A DNA stretch of 64,000 bases from Streptomyces sp. NRRL WC-3742 (GTDB lineage Bacteria; Actinomycetota; Actinomycetes; Streptomycetales; Streptomycetaceae), in the NCBI RefSeq assembly GCF_000720635.1, contig NZ_JOCF01000074.1, positions 1-64,000 of the forward strand, written 5' to 3'. Every line of letters begins with the position of its first letter. The stretch's first letter is position 1. The translations under genes were made by a program, and so were the position numbers. The notes beneath the pieces are model-generated. The model saw only the letters and a list, made by a program, of their open reading frames with translations, made no database searches and had not been told where the DNA came from. This document shows, piece after piece, positions 19,449 to 26,788 of this stretch.

Positions 19449-19673
19449 GTGAACATCCGGCAGCGCAGCACCCCGGCCTACCGGCCCCGGGCAGGCGAAC
19501 TCGTCCACGACCGCAGAACCGGTCGCACCGGCATCTACATGGACACCCTCGGCGGCGAGCACTACCTCCGCCCCCGGGGCGGCGGCCGCGAATGGACCGC
19601 CGAACCGAACCACATCTCCCCCGCCGCCGAGCCGGAACCCCGCGATTCAGCCGAATGCGATCAGCTGCCCTGA
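19449..19673 (+). CDS. Small conserved hypothetical protein
   Basis: 74 residues from GTG 19449 with GAGGAG upstream. The sequence has a compact pattern (RPRAGELVHDRRTGRTGIYMDTLGG, then YLRPRGGGREWTAEPNHI) that looks like a small beta-barrel domain. Similar short proteins are common near GntR genes in Streptomyces, but no function is known. It is divergent from the GntR repressor and probably controlled by the twin palindromes. No membrane segment or signal sequence is present. Confidence 0.65.
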   Translation: MNIRQRSTPAYRPRAGELVHDRRTGRTGIYMDTLGGEHYLRPRGGGREWTAEPNHISPAAEPEPRDSAECDQLP

Positions 19674-19906
19674 ATTCGCGGCAGGATCCACGCGAACTGC
19701 TTCATTTCGGGCTTTCCCACCCCCCGGGCTGAATCCGGAATTCCGGAACGCCACCCGCGCACCGCCGGGTACGTTACGGATAACCACGGTCACCTTGCGT
19801 GCACCGCGAGCACAAATCGGCCACCCGGTCAGCATCCCCCCGGAATTGACCCACCCGAAACGCACGCCGCCCCCGCAACCGGAGTGGTCACAGGGGCGGC
19901 GGGGCA

Positions 19907-19931
19907 GCCGACTTACGGGTGGCCGGCAATG
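19907..19931. repeat. 25-bp imperfect direct repeat, copy 1 (3' end of the 37-residue peptide gene)
   Basis: This copy matches 20158-20182 at 23 of 25 bases. It encodes the last codons (I-A-G-H-P-stop) of the peptide on the minus strand and six bases beyond the stop. Both differences are synonymous in the two genes. Confidence 0.8.
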
Positions 19932-20026
19932 GTGTCGGCGAAGGCCCCCACTGCGGTCACCATGTAGCCGGCAGCTACAACGGCGGTCGACACCGCAACC
20001 ACGGCAATTCGACGGAGCTTGCTCAT
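19913..20026 (-). CDS. 37-residue secreted-peptide-like ORF ending in I-A-G-H-P
   Basis: ATG at 20026 is preceded by a strong GGAGGGGGG site. The N-terminus MSKLRR is basic. A hydrophobic stretch (IAVVAVSTAVVAAGYMVTAVG) follows, then A-F-A and the tail DTIAGHP. This is the layout of a signal peptide with a signal peptidase I motif, and cleavage after A-F-A would release a heptapeptide. The 94-residue protein encoded 137 bp upstream on the same strand ends in DVIAGHP. The divergent gene encodes a TPR-bearing SARP. I infer a possible peptide signal, as in RRNPP systems of Firmicutes. Alternatives are a small membrane protein or a leader peptide. Confidence 0.6.
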   Translation of the reverse strand: MSKLRRIAVVAVSTAVVAAGYMVTAVGAFADTIAGHP

Positions 20027-20061
20027 AGGTCCCCCCTCCAGCTCAACCGATCAACCCTGGC

Positions 20062-20079
20062 ATCGAACATGCATTCGAT
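20062..20079. promoter_or_regulatory. Inverted repeat upstream of the 37-residue peptide gene
   Basis: ATCGAA (20062-20067) and TTCGAT (20074-20079) with a 6-base spacer. A further TCGA lies at 20089-20092 (GATCGAGG). SARP proteins commonly bind spaced TCGA-containing repeats, so this may be a target of the neighbouring regulator. Confidence 0.4.
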
Positions 20080-20157
20080 CTATGGGCGATCGAGGCGCCG
20101 CTCCAAGACAATGCGGACACATCCCGCGCCCCCGCGGCACGGGATGCAGGACGGCCG

Positions 20158-20182
20158 GCCGACTTACGGGTGACCGGCGATG
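20158..20182. repeat. 25-bp imperfect direct repeat, copy 2 (3' end of the 94-residue protein gene)
   Basis: Pairs with 19907-19931. The two substitutions are at synonymous positions (Ile ATC/ATT, Gly GGT/GGC). Confidence 0.8.
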
Positions 20183-20448
20183 ACATCCTGGGGCCCGTAC
20201 TTCTTGCCCGGCTCGTCGGCGGCCGGCTTGGCCGGCTCCACCACGTGGTCGGCCTCGTCGCCGAACAGATCGTTCTCGAGCGCCGCCTTCCGGTCGGCAG
20301 TCGGCGCGGTGTACTCGGTCGGGTTCGAGGCCGCGGCCACCGCGCCCTCGACAGCCTTGCCCGCCTCCACAGCGGTAGCAGGAGCCTCGGTCTTCGTCCC
20401 GTTCTGAGGCGTCGACGGCACCTGGGTCGCGCTCTGGTCGTTGGCCAT
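20164..20448 (-). CDS. 94-residue hydrophilic protein with the same I-A-G-H-P C-terminus
   Basis: ATG at 20448 with AAAGG upstream, stop at 20164. The chain is Ala/Pro/Glu/Thr-rich and probably disordered, with no signal peptide or membrane segment. Its middle has DRKAALENDLFGDEADHVVEPAKP and its end is KKYGPQDVIAGHP. The last residues match the 37-residue peptide encoded downstream on the same strand (D-x-I-A-G-H-P), and the DNA there is a 23/25 direct repeat. I recognise no family. It could be a decoy, a cytoplasmic precursor or an AfsS-like small effector of the divergent SARP. Confidence 0.6.
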   Translation of the reverse strand: MANDQSATQVPSTPQNGTKTEAPATAVEAGKAVEGAVAAASNPTEYTAPTADRKAALENDLFGDEADHVVEPAKPAADEPGKKYGPQDVIAGHP

Positions 20449-20532
20449 TGGGCGGCCGCCTTTCGGTCATCAATTGTGTTCGGCCCGACCTGCTTGGCAC
20501 GGGCGCGCGGACAGTATCGTAGGGTTGATTAA

Positions 20533-20547
20533 ATGTCCGATAAACAT
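20533..20547. promoter_or_regulatory. Dyad centred on CGATA upstream of the SARP gene
   Basis: ATGT (20533-20536) and ACAT (20544-20547) flank CCGATAA. The same centre CGATA with longer arms occurs at 23750-23766 before the downstream methyltransferase. Probably a shared operator. Confidence 0.45.
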
Positions 20548-20662
20548 CGCCCGGCTTGCGGTGCCGATCGATCAAGTCGGGCGCCCGCCTAGGCTGAGGC
20601 ACCACGGCGGGACCGCCGAACGCCCTCCGCATAATCGACACCACAGGCCATCGGGGGACTTC

Positions 20663-23626
20663 ATGGAGTTTCGGGAGACGCCGCCGACGCCTGCGCTGCG
20701 CTTCCAAGTCCTGGGCCCGGTCCAAGCCTGGTTGGACGGCAAACCCCTCACCCTCGGCACCCCCCAGCAGCAAGCCGTTCTGGCCGCCCTCCTCCTGCAT
20801 TCCGGCCGCCCGGTCACCACCCAGGACCTGGTCGACGGGCTCTGGGGCGACCGCCCGCCGACCCAGGCCGTGGCCGCGCTCCGCACGTACGTCTCCCGTC
20901 TGCGCGCCGTCATCGAGCCCAGCCGCGAGATGCGCAAACCCGCCGAACTCCTGGTCTCCGTCGCGGACGGCTACGCCCTGCGCATCCCCGGCCACGCCCT
21001 CGACCTGACGGTCTTCGAACGTCTCACCGCCGAGGCCGCGGCCGCCCGCGCCTCGGGCGACCATCACGAGGCACACCGACTGCTGACCCAGGCACTGGAC
21101 CTGTTCAGCGGCCCGCCACTGATCGGCATCCCCGGCACCTACGCCGATGCCCAGCGACTGAGGCTCGCCGAACGCCGGGTGGCCGCCTCCGAGGAACTCT
21201 GTTCCACAGCCCTGGACATCGGCCTGCATGCCGAGATCGTCGGCGAGCTCAACAACCTGACAGCCGAGCACCCGCTCCGCGAGCGACTGCGCGAACTCCT
21301 GATGCTCGCGTTGTACCGGTGCGGGCGCCAGGCCGAGGCGCTCGGCGTCTACACCGACACCCGCAAGCTGCTCATCGAGGAACTCGGGGTCGAGCCGGGC
21401 GCCGGCCTGTCCACGATGCACAACCGCATCCTCGCTGCGGACCCGACGCTGGTTCTGCCGGCCGCGACCGCCTCCGCACCCCGCGAGGACGGCCCGGCCG
21501 CTCCTCCGGCACCGGCTCAACTCCCCGCCGATATTTCGGACTTCAGTGGGCGATCCAACCTGGTGGACGATCTCTCCGAGATCCTGATGGGCGCCACCGG
21601 CCAGGCCGTCGTGGTGACTTCGCTGGCCGGAATCGGCGGCGTCGGCAAGACCACCCTCGCTGTGCACGTCGCCCACCGGGTGCGAGCCGTGTTCCCGGAC
21701 GGCCAGCTCTACGTCGACCTTCGCGGCGCCGGCGCCTCTCCGGCCGACCCGGTGGCCGTCCTGGGCGACTTCCTCCATGCGCTGGGCGTCACCGAGAACC
21801 CGGACTCGCTCGAACAGCGCTCCGCCCTCTACCGCTCGCTGCTCGCCAACCGGCGCATGCTCATCCTGCTCGACAACGCGCACGACGCCGATCAGATCCG
21901 ACCGCTCATCCCCGGGGTCTCCGGCTCGGCGGTCCTCGCGACCAGCCGGTCCCGGCTTGCCGGCATACCCGGCGCACAGCTCTTCGACGTCGAGGAGCTG
22001 ACTTCGGACGAGGCGTTGGCGCTCTTCTCGGCCATCGTCGGCGAGCAACGGGTCAAGGCCGAACCGGAGGCGGCCCTGACCGTCGTCACCGCGTGCGGCT
22101 TCCTGCCGCTGGCCGTCCGTATCGCCGCCGCCCGACTGGCCAGTCGCCCCCGCTGGAGCGTTTCCGACCTGGCCAGACGGTTAGCCGATCAGCGGCGACG
22201 GCTGGACGAACTCCAACTCGGCAACCTCGCGGTGGAGACCACCATCGGGCTCGGTTACGGGCAGCTCTCGGAATCGGAGGCCCGTGCCTTTCGGTTTCTC
22301 GCCCTGATCGACTCGCCGGACATCCCGTTGCCCGCCGCGGCCGCGTTGCTCGGAACGGACGAGGACACCGCCGAAGACCTCGCCGAGGCACTGGTCGAGG
22401 CGAACATGCTGGAGTGCTTCTCCCCCGGCCGCTACCGGTACCACGACCTGCTCCGCCTCTACGCCCAGCGGCAGAACGAACGGAGCGGCGACGCCGAAGC
22501 CCAGAGTGAGGCGGTCCACCGGCTGTTCGACCTGCTGGTCCCGACCATGCGAAACGCCGCCGAGGTCATCGAACCGAACGGAACACTGCCGGAACTGCTT
22601 ACCACGCCCGTCTCCCCGGGCATCGGCCTGCCGACCAGCGGCGCCGCACGGGACTGGCTCCGCACCGAGGGCTCCCTGCTGCTGAGTTCCGTCGAAGCGG
22701 CCGCACACGGCTCCGGCGCCCTGCAACGCCCTGCCATCGACCTGTTGAACCTGATGTTCAGCATCGACCCGGACCCGACCCGCGGCCCCCGGGTGAGCCG
22801 GGTCCTGGAGACCATCAACCGTGACGCGGAACTCCGCGGGGACTCGCCGGTACTCGCGCGCGCGTACTTCGCCCTCGGCACCCTCCAGTCCGTCACCAGC
22901 GACTTCCCTGGGGCCGAGCAGTCGTTGCGCCGCAGCCTCCACCACCAGGCGCCGGACGAGCCGACCATCATGCTGCTGGCCACGGCCAACACCCTGGGCA
23001 TCATGCTGAGCGTCGGGAACCGCCCGACCGAAGCCCTGCCGTTCCTCGAACAGGCCCTCTCCATCAACCGGCAGATCGGCACGTCGATCGGCGAGGCCCG
23101 GCTGATCGGCAACATCGCGCGGGTCCAGCACCGTCTGGGCATGATCGACACGGCGATCAAGTCCGCCAGCGACGGTGTCGCCGCCGCCCGCGAGTCCAGG
23201 GACGGCCCACTGCTCGCCCAGACGCTCTACCAGTTGGGCGTGGTGCTCCCCGGCGCCGAGGCAGTTCCCCACCTCCAAGAGGCTCACCAGCTGTACAAGT
23301 CCCATCAGAACCCGCTCTGGGAGGGCTACACCCTCGCCCGCCTGGCATCCGCGCTGCTCGCTGCGGACCAGCACGCCGAGGCGGCCGAGGCGGCGGGTGA
23401 TTCCCTGGCGATCGGACAGGAACTCGACTCCGCCTACTGCCAGGGCCTCGCCAACGCCGCACTCGGCGAGGCGCTACTCGCCCTCGCCCAGCCGGCCCGT
23501 GGTCTCGCGTGCCTCTCCGAGGCCCACGCGATCTTCACGCGGCTCGGTGTGCCTGAGTCCTCGCCCGTGGCGGATCTCATCTCCCGGCAGCACACCGAGC
23601 CTCCTTCATCTCCCCCCGCGCCGTGA
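20663..23626 (+). CDS. AfsR-like SARP regulator: OmpR-type wHTH, BTAD, NB-ARC, TPR
   Basis: 987 residues from ATG 20663 with GGGGGA five bases upstream. Residues 12-105 form the OmpR-type winged helix of SARPs, and about 112-260 the BTAD activation domain. NB-ARC follows with Walker A GIGGVGKTT (Lys329) and Walker B LILLDN near 402. The last 250 residues are TPR-like helical repeats. ATP and ligand binding by NB-ARC/TPR usually gate such activators, as in AfsR. Codon 507 is TTA (22181-22183), the rare leucine codon read by the bldA tRNA, so translation is probably developmentally timed. It is divergent from two small ORFs with shared C-termini, which could be its ligands. A hairpin follows the stop. 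Confidence 0.93.
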   Translation: MEFRETPPTPALRFQVLGPVQAWLDGKPLTLGTPQQQAVLAALLLHSGRPVTTQDLVDGLWGDRPPTQAVAALRTYVSRLRAVIEPSREMRKPAELLVSVADGYALRIPGHALDLTVFERLTAEAAAARASGDHHEAHRLLTQALDLFSGPPLIGIPGTYADAQRLRLAERRVAASEELCSTALDIGLHAEIVGELNNLTAEHPLRERLRELLMLALYRCGRQAEALGVYTDTRKLLIEELGVEPGAGLSTMHNRILAADPTLVLPAATASAPREDGPAAPPAPAQLPADISDFSGRSNLVDDLSEILMGATGQAVVVTSLAGIGGVGKTTLAVHVAHRVRAVFPDGQLYVDLRGAGASPADPVAVLGDFLHALGVTENPDSLEQRSALYRSLLANRRMLILLDNAHDADQIRPLIPGVSGSAVLATSRSRLAGIPGAQLFDVEELTSDEALALFSAIVGEQRVKAEPEAALTVVTACGFLPLAVRIAAARLASRPRWSVSDLARRLADQRRRLDELQLGNLAVETTIGLGYGQLSESEARAFRFLALIDSPDIPLPAAAALLGTDEDTAEDLAEALVEANMLECFSPGRYRYHDLLRLYAQRQNERSGDAEAQSEAVHRLFDLLVPTMRNAAEVIEPNGTLPELLTTPVSPGIGLPTSGAARDWLRTEGSLLLSSVEAAAHGSGALQRPAIDLLNLMFSIDPDPTRGPRVSRVLETINRDAELRGDSPVLARAYFALGTLQSVTSDFPGAEQSLRRSLHHQAPDEPTIMLLATANTLGIMLSVGNRPTEALPFLEQALSINRQIGTSIGEARLIGNIARVQHRLGMIDTAIKSASDGVAAARESRDGPLLAQTLYQLGVVLPGAEAVPHLQEAHQLYKSHQNPLWEGYTLARLASALLAADQHAEAAEAAGDSLAIGQELDSAYCQGLANAALGEALLALAQPARGLACLSEAHAIFTRLGVPESSPVADLISRQHTEPPSSPPAP

Positions 23627-23669
23627 GGTCTCCGTCCCCCGACGGAGCGCCTCCCCCGTTTCGCGTCAC

Positions 23670-23703
23670 GGCGCTCCCGCAGCCCCCCGGCTGCGGGAGC
23701 GCC
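23670..23703 (+). terminator. Terminator of the SARP gene
   Basis: 15-bp perfect arms GGCGCTCCCGCAGCC (23670-23684) and GGCTGCGGGAGCGCC (23689-23703) with a CCCC loop, 44 bp after the stop. Confidence 0.85.
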
Positions 23704-24045
23704 CTCAACGCTTCCCCGGCGCTGGGTTCTACTCTGCACCTCGGCGATTGACGTTCGATAAACGTCCTATTGTCAGCCTGCGGAGTACGTAAAACCGCAG
23801 GTCGGAACCGCCAGCCCGGCGCGCCAGGCGGCGTGCGGAGCCGAGTGCACCACCCTGGCCGTACCGATGTGCTTCCGCAAGACCGCGCGCATCGGCCCAA
23901 CCATGACGAGTTGGCCGGAAAGGGACCCCATCGCCCGGTGATCACGCTTATTCTCGGATGCCAAGTGCACACACGAGTGTCTGTCGGCAACACCCCGGCG
24001 GGGCCGGTGCGGGCGGAGGCCACGGGTGGAAGGGTGCCTCTCATC
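23704..24045. other. Intergenic region with one operator and a doubtful small ORF
   Basis: The region begins with the CGATA-centred dyad at 23750-23766. On the minus strand, 23773-23931 could encode about 52 residues (MGSLSGQLVMVGPMRAVLRK and so on, ending GFTYSAG). Its codon bias is moderate and there is no ribosome site, so I do not call it a gene. Nothing else is recognised. Confidence 0.4.
23750..23766. promoter_or_regulatory. Perfect dyad GACGTT-CGATA-AACGTC upstream of the methyltransferase
   Basis: Six-base arms GACGTT (23750-23755) and AACGTC (23761-23766) around CGATA. It resembles the dyad at 20533-20547 before the SARP gene and overlaps a TTGACG -35-like element. Confidence 0.55.
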
Positions 24046-24801
24046 GTGACGACCGGACGGATATCAGACGCGTTCCCCGTGGGCGGGGGCGAGGAGGCCG
24101 ACGAGCACCGCCGCCGGGCGGCCCGGGCCCTGCAGGCCGCCGAGTTCGACTCGATCGGCACCGGGTACGGCGAGGCGTTCCCCGCCAAGAACGGGCAACT
24201 GGCCTGCGGGCGCCGCCTCCTGGAGGAGCTGGAGCCCGGCGCCAGGGTCCTGGACGTCGGGTGCGGCAGCGGGGACCCGACGGTCCGGCAGCTGACGGCC
24301 GGCGGGCTGCGGGTGACCGGTGTGGACCTCTCGGACGGGATGCTCGCGCTCGCCCGGGCCGCACACCACCCCGGCCCGCACCCGCCCTCATTCCATCGGA
24401 TCGACCTCTACGATCTGGCCACCGAGCGCGCCGCCCGCGCCTGGAACCTCCCCGGACTCGGTCCTGCGGGCGTTGAGACATTCTCCGCCGTCACCGCGTT
24501 CTTCTCATTGATCATGCTGCCGCAGGACGACATCCCGGCCGTCCTGACCAGGCTGCGGAGCCTGCTGCGGCCGGGCGGGCTGCTGGCGCTCGGCACGGTG
24601 GAAACGGACTTGGATCACGTTCCGCTTCCGTTCCTTGGCAGAGAGCTGCGGATCAGTGGTTATCTGAGGGAGGATTTGGAGCGGGTTCTGGTTGCCGCAG
24701 GTTTCGCCGTCGAGGAGTGCTCGGGGCATCCGTACGCTCCGGCCAGTACCGCGCTGCCGCCGGAGGAACAGCTGTTCCTGTGCTGTCGACGCGTCGGCTG
24801 A
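24046..24801 (+). CDS. SAM-dependent class I methyltransferase near the SARP gene
   Basis: 251 residues from GTG 24046. An upstream GTG at 24034 is less likely because it touches the GGAAGG ribosome site. The SAM motif VLDVGCGSGD spans residues 68-77, followed by GVDLSDGML and an FFSLIMLPQDDIPAVLTRLRSLLRPGG stretch typical of Methyltransf_25. The substrate is unknown. It shares an operator-like dyad with the SARP gene upstream and is followed 95 bp later by the PP2C gene, so it may be a direct regulatory target. Confidence 0.82.
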   Translation: MTTGRISDAFPVGGGEEADEHRRRAARALQAAEFDSIGTGYGEAFPAKNGQLACGRRLLEELEPGARVLDVGCGSGDPTVRQLTAGGLRVTGVDLSDGMLALARAAHHPGPHPPSFHRIDLYDLATERAARAWNLPGLGPAGVETFSAVTAFFSLIMLPQDDIPAVLTRLRSLLRPGGLLALGTVETDLDHVPLPFLGRELRISGYLREDLERVLVAAGFAVEECSGHPYAPASTALPPEEQLFLCCRRVG

Positions 24802-24896
24802 CCAGGGCGAGCACGGTAAAAGGGCACCAAAAGAGGGCACCAAGAGCACCACTGAACGACGACCCATCGACCACACCGATTCCAGGACAGGCAGCC

Positions 24897-26750
24897 GTGC
24901 GCGACCAGCTCAAGACCGAGGCGGAGCAGCCGCCCGCCGTCCCGGGCCCGCGTCGTCGTCTCCCGGCCCCGGCGACGCCCCGCGCCGAAGCGCCCCGACG
25001 TGCGGCGGCCCTTCCCGGGATGGCGGACCGCCTCGCCTACCTCGACTCCGCCACCCGCCGGATCAACACCGCCCTCGACCTGGCCGCGACCCTGCGCAAC
25101 ATCGGCCGGGTGCTGGTGCCGACGCTCGCCGACGCCGCCGTGATCCACCTGCGCGACCCGCTGCCCAACGTCGAGCGCGAGCCCGGCTTTCCGGACGAGC
25201 TGCGCATCCACCACAGCGCAGGCACCCGGATCGGCCGCCGCGGCCGGCGCAACAGCCCGGACGACCGCAACCGCCACCGGTACGGCTCCCGCTCCTCCGC
25301 CGACGACGGCCCCGCCACCCCGGTGACCCGCGGCGGCGCGCTCGCGCACGCCCTGCTGAGCCGCCGCCCCGCCGAGGCCGCCGTCCTCGGCACCCCGGGG
25401 GACGAGCGCGCCACCGCCCTGCTGCGCGAGCTGTACGGCACCCGCGGCCCGGCCCGGCTGGCCCCCGGCACCTCCGTGATCGCCCTGCCGCTGCGCGGCC
25501 GCAAGGCCGTCCTCGGGCTGCTGGTGCTGATACGCCGGCCGCCCGAACGCACCGGCCGTCCGGCGTTCGACGCGGCCGACATCGCGACGGCCGCCCTGCT
25601 GGCGACCCAGGCCGGACTGGCCGTGGACACCGCGCTGCGGTACGCGCGCGAGTGGGAGATCGCCAACGAACTCCAGCGCAGCATGCTGCCGTTGCGCCTG
25701 CCGCAGCCGCACGGTGTCCGGCTCGCCCAGCGCTACCTGCCCGGCGAGCGCGGCGCGCAGGTCGGCGGCGACTGGTACGACGCCGTGCCGCTGCCCGGCA
25801 ACCGCGTCGCCCTGATCGTCGGGGACGTGATGGGGCACTCCCTCACCTCGGCCGCCATCATGGGCCAACTGCGCACCAGCGCCCAGACGTTGGCCGCCCT
25901 CGACCTACCGCCGCACGAGGTGCTCTACCACCTGGACGAGCAGGCGCAGCGGCTCGGCCGAGAGCAGCACCTGGCAACCTGCGTGTACGCGGTGTACGAC
26001 CCGATCGCCAACCGGCTGGTACTGGCCAACGCCGGGCACGTCCCGCCGGTACTCGTCCGCCCGGACGGCACGGCCGAGTTGGTGGAGCTGGACTCGGGGG
26101 CGCCGATCGGCGTCGGCGGGGTGGACTTCAACTCGGTGGAGCTGGCCGCGCCGCCCGGTTCGGCGCTGCTGCTGTTCACGGACGGCCTGGTGGAGACCCG
26201 CAGCCGCCCGCTCAGCGACGGACTGGAGCTGCTGCGCGCCCGGATCGAGAGCGCCCGCTGGCGCTCGCCCGAGCAGCTGTGCCAGGAGGCCCTGCGCATC
26301 CTGCCGCCGGGCGACCGGGGCGACGACATCGCGCTGTTGGGCGCCTGCTTCGACGGCATCCCGGCCGGGGACGTCGCCCACTGGTACCTGCAGCCGCGCA
26401 ACGAGACGCCGGGCCGGGCCCGCCGGCTGGCCGCGCACACGCTGCGCCGCTGGGGGCTGGAGGAGCTGAGCGAGGCCACCGAGTTGATGGTCAGCGAGCT
26501 GGTGACCAACGCCGTCCAGCACGCGACCCGGCCCGTCACCCTGAGCCTGGTGCGCACCACCCGGCTGCGCTGCGAGGTCGGGGACGACAGCCCGCTGCTG
26601 CCGCGCCCGCGCCGCACCGGCCCGGAGGACGAGCGCGGGCGCGGGCTGCAGATAGTGGCCCGGTGCGCGGAGCGCTGGGGTGCGACCAGGCTGGGCACGG
26701 GCAAGGTGGTCTGGTTCGAGCAGCGGCTGCCGACGCAGAGCCGGTCCTAG
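24897..26750 (+). CDS. GAF - PP2C (SpoIIE-type) phosphatase - histidine kinase-like ATPase
   Basis: 617 residues from GTG 24897 with AGGACAGG upstream. A GAF-like sensor occupies roughly residues 40-250. The SpoIIE/RsbU PP2C domain follows (LQRSMLPLRLPQPHGVRLAQRYLPG, VGGDWYDAVPL, GDVMGHSLTSA, LLLFTDGLVETR, GDDIALL) with metal-binding aspartates. The C-terminus is a GHKL ATPase of anti-sigma kinase type (SELVTNAVQHA, DERGRGLQIVARCAERWG). Fusions of phosphatase and kinase-like domains are common in Streptomyces and control anti-sigma antagonists. No sigma or antagonist gene is adjacent. The signal sensed is unknown. Confidence 0.9.
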   Translation: MRDQLKTEAEQPPAVPGPRRRLPAPATPRAEAPRRAAALPGMADRLAYLDSATRRINTALDLAATLRNIGRVLVPTLADAAVIHLRDPLPNVEREPGFPDELRIHHSAGTRIGRRGRRNSPDDRNRHRYGSRSSADDGPATPVTRGGALAHALLSRRPAEAAVLGTPGDERATALLRELYGTRGPARLAPGTSVIALPLRGRKAVLGLLVLIRRPPERTGRPAFDAADIATAALLATQAGLAVDTALRYAREWEIANELQRSMLPLRLPQPHGVRLAQRYLPGERGAQVGGDWYDAVPLPGNRVALIVGDVMGHSLTSAAIMGQLRTSAQTLAALDLPPHEVLYHLDEQAQRLGREQHLATCVYAVYDPIANRLVLANAGHVPPVLVRPDGTAELVELDSGAPIGVGGVDFNSVELAAPPGSALLLFTDGLVETRSRPLSDGLELLRARIESARWRSPEQLCQEALRILPPGDRGDDIALLGACFDGIPAGDVAHWYLQPRNETPGRARRLAAHTLRRWGLEELSEATELMVSELVTNAVQHATRPVTLSLVRTTRLRCEVGDDSPLLPRPRRTGPEDERGRGLQIVARCAERWGATRLGTGKVVWFEQRLPTQSRS

Positions 26751-26788
26751 GGTCTGTCGGAACAGGGCTCCCCAGGACCGGCGGAACG

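Noticed and set aside
23773..23931. Possible minus-strand ORF of about 52 residues upstream of the methyltransferase
   Set aside because: No ribosome site, mixed codon bias, and it lies in the methyltransferase leader. Mentioned only as an intergenic remark.
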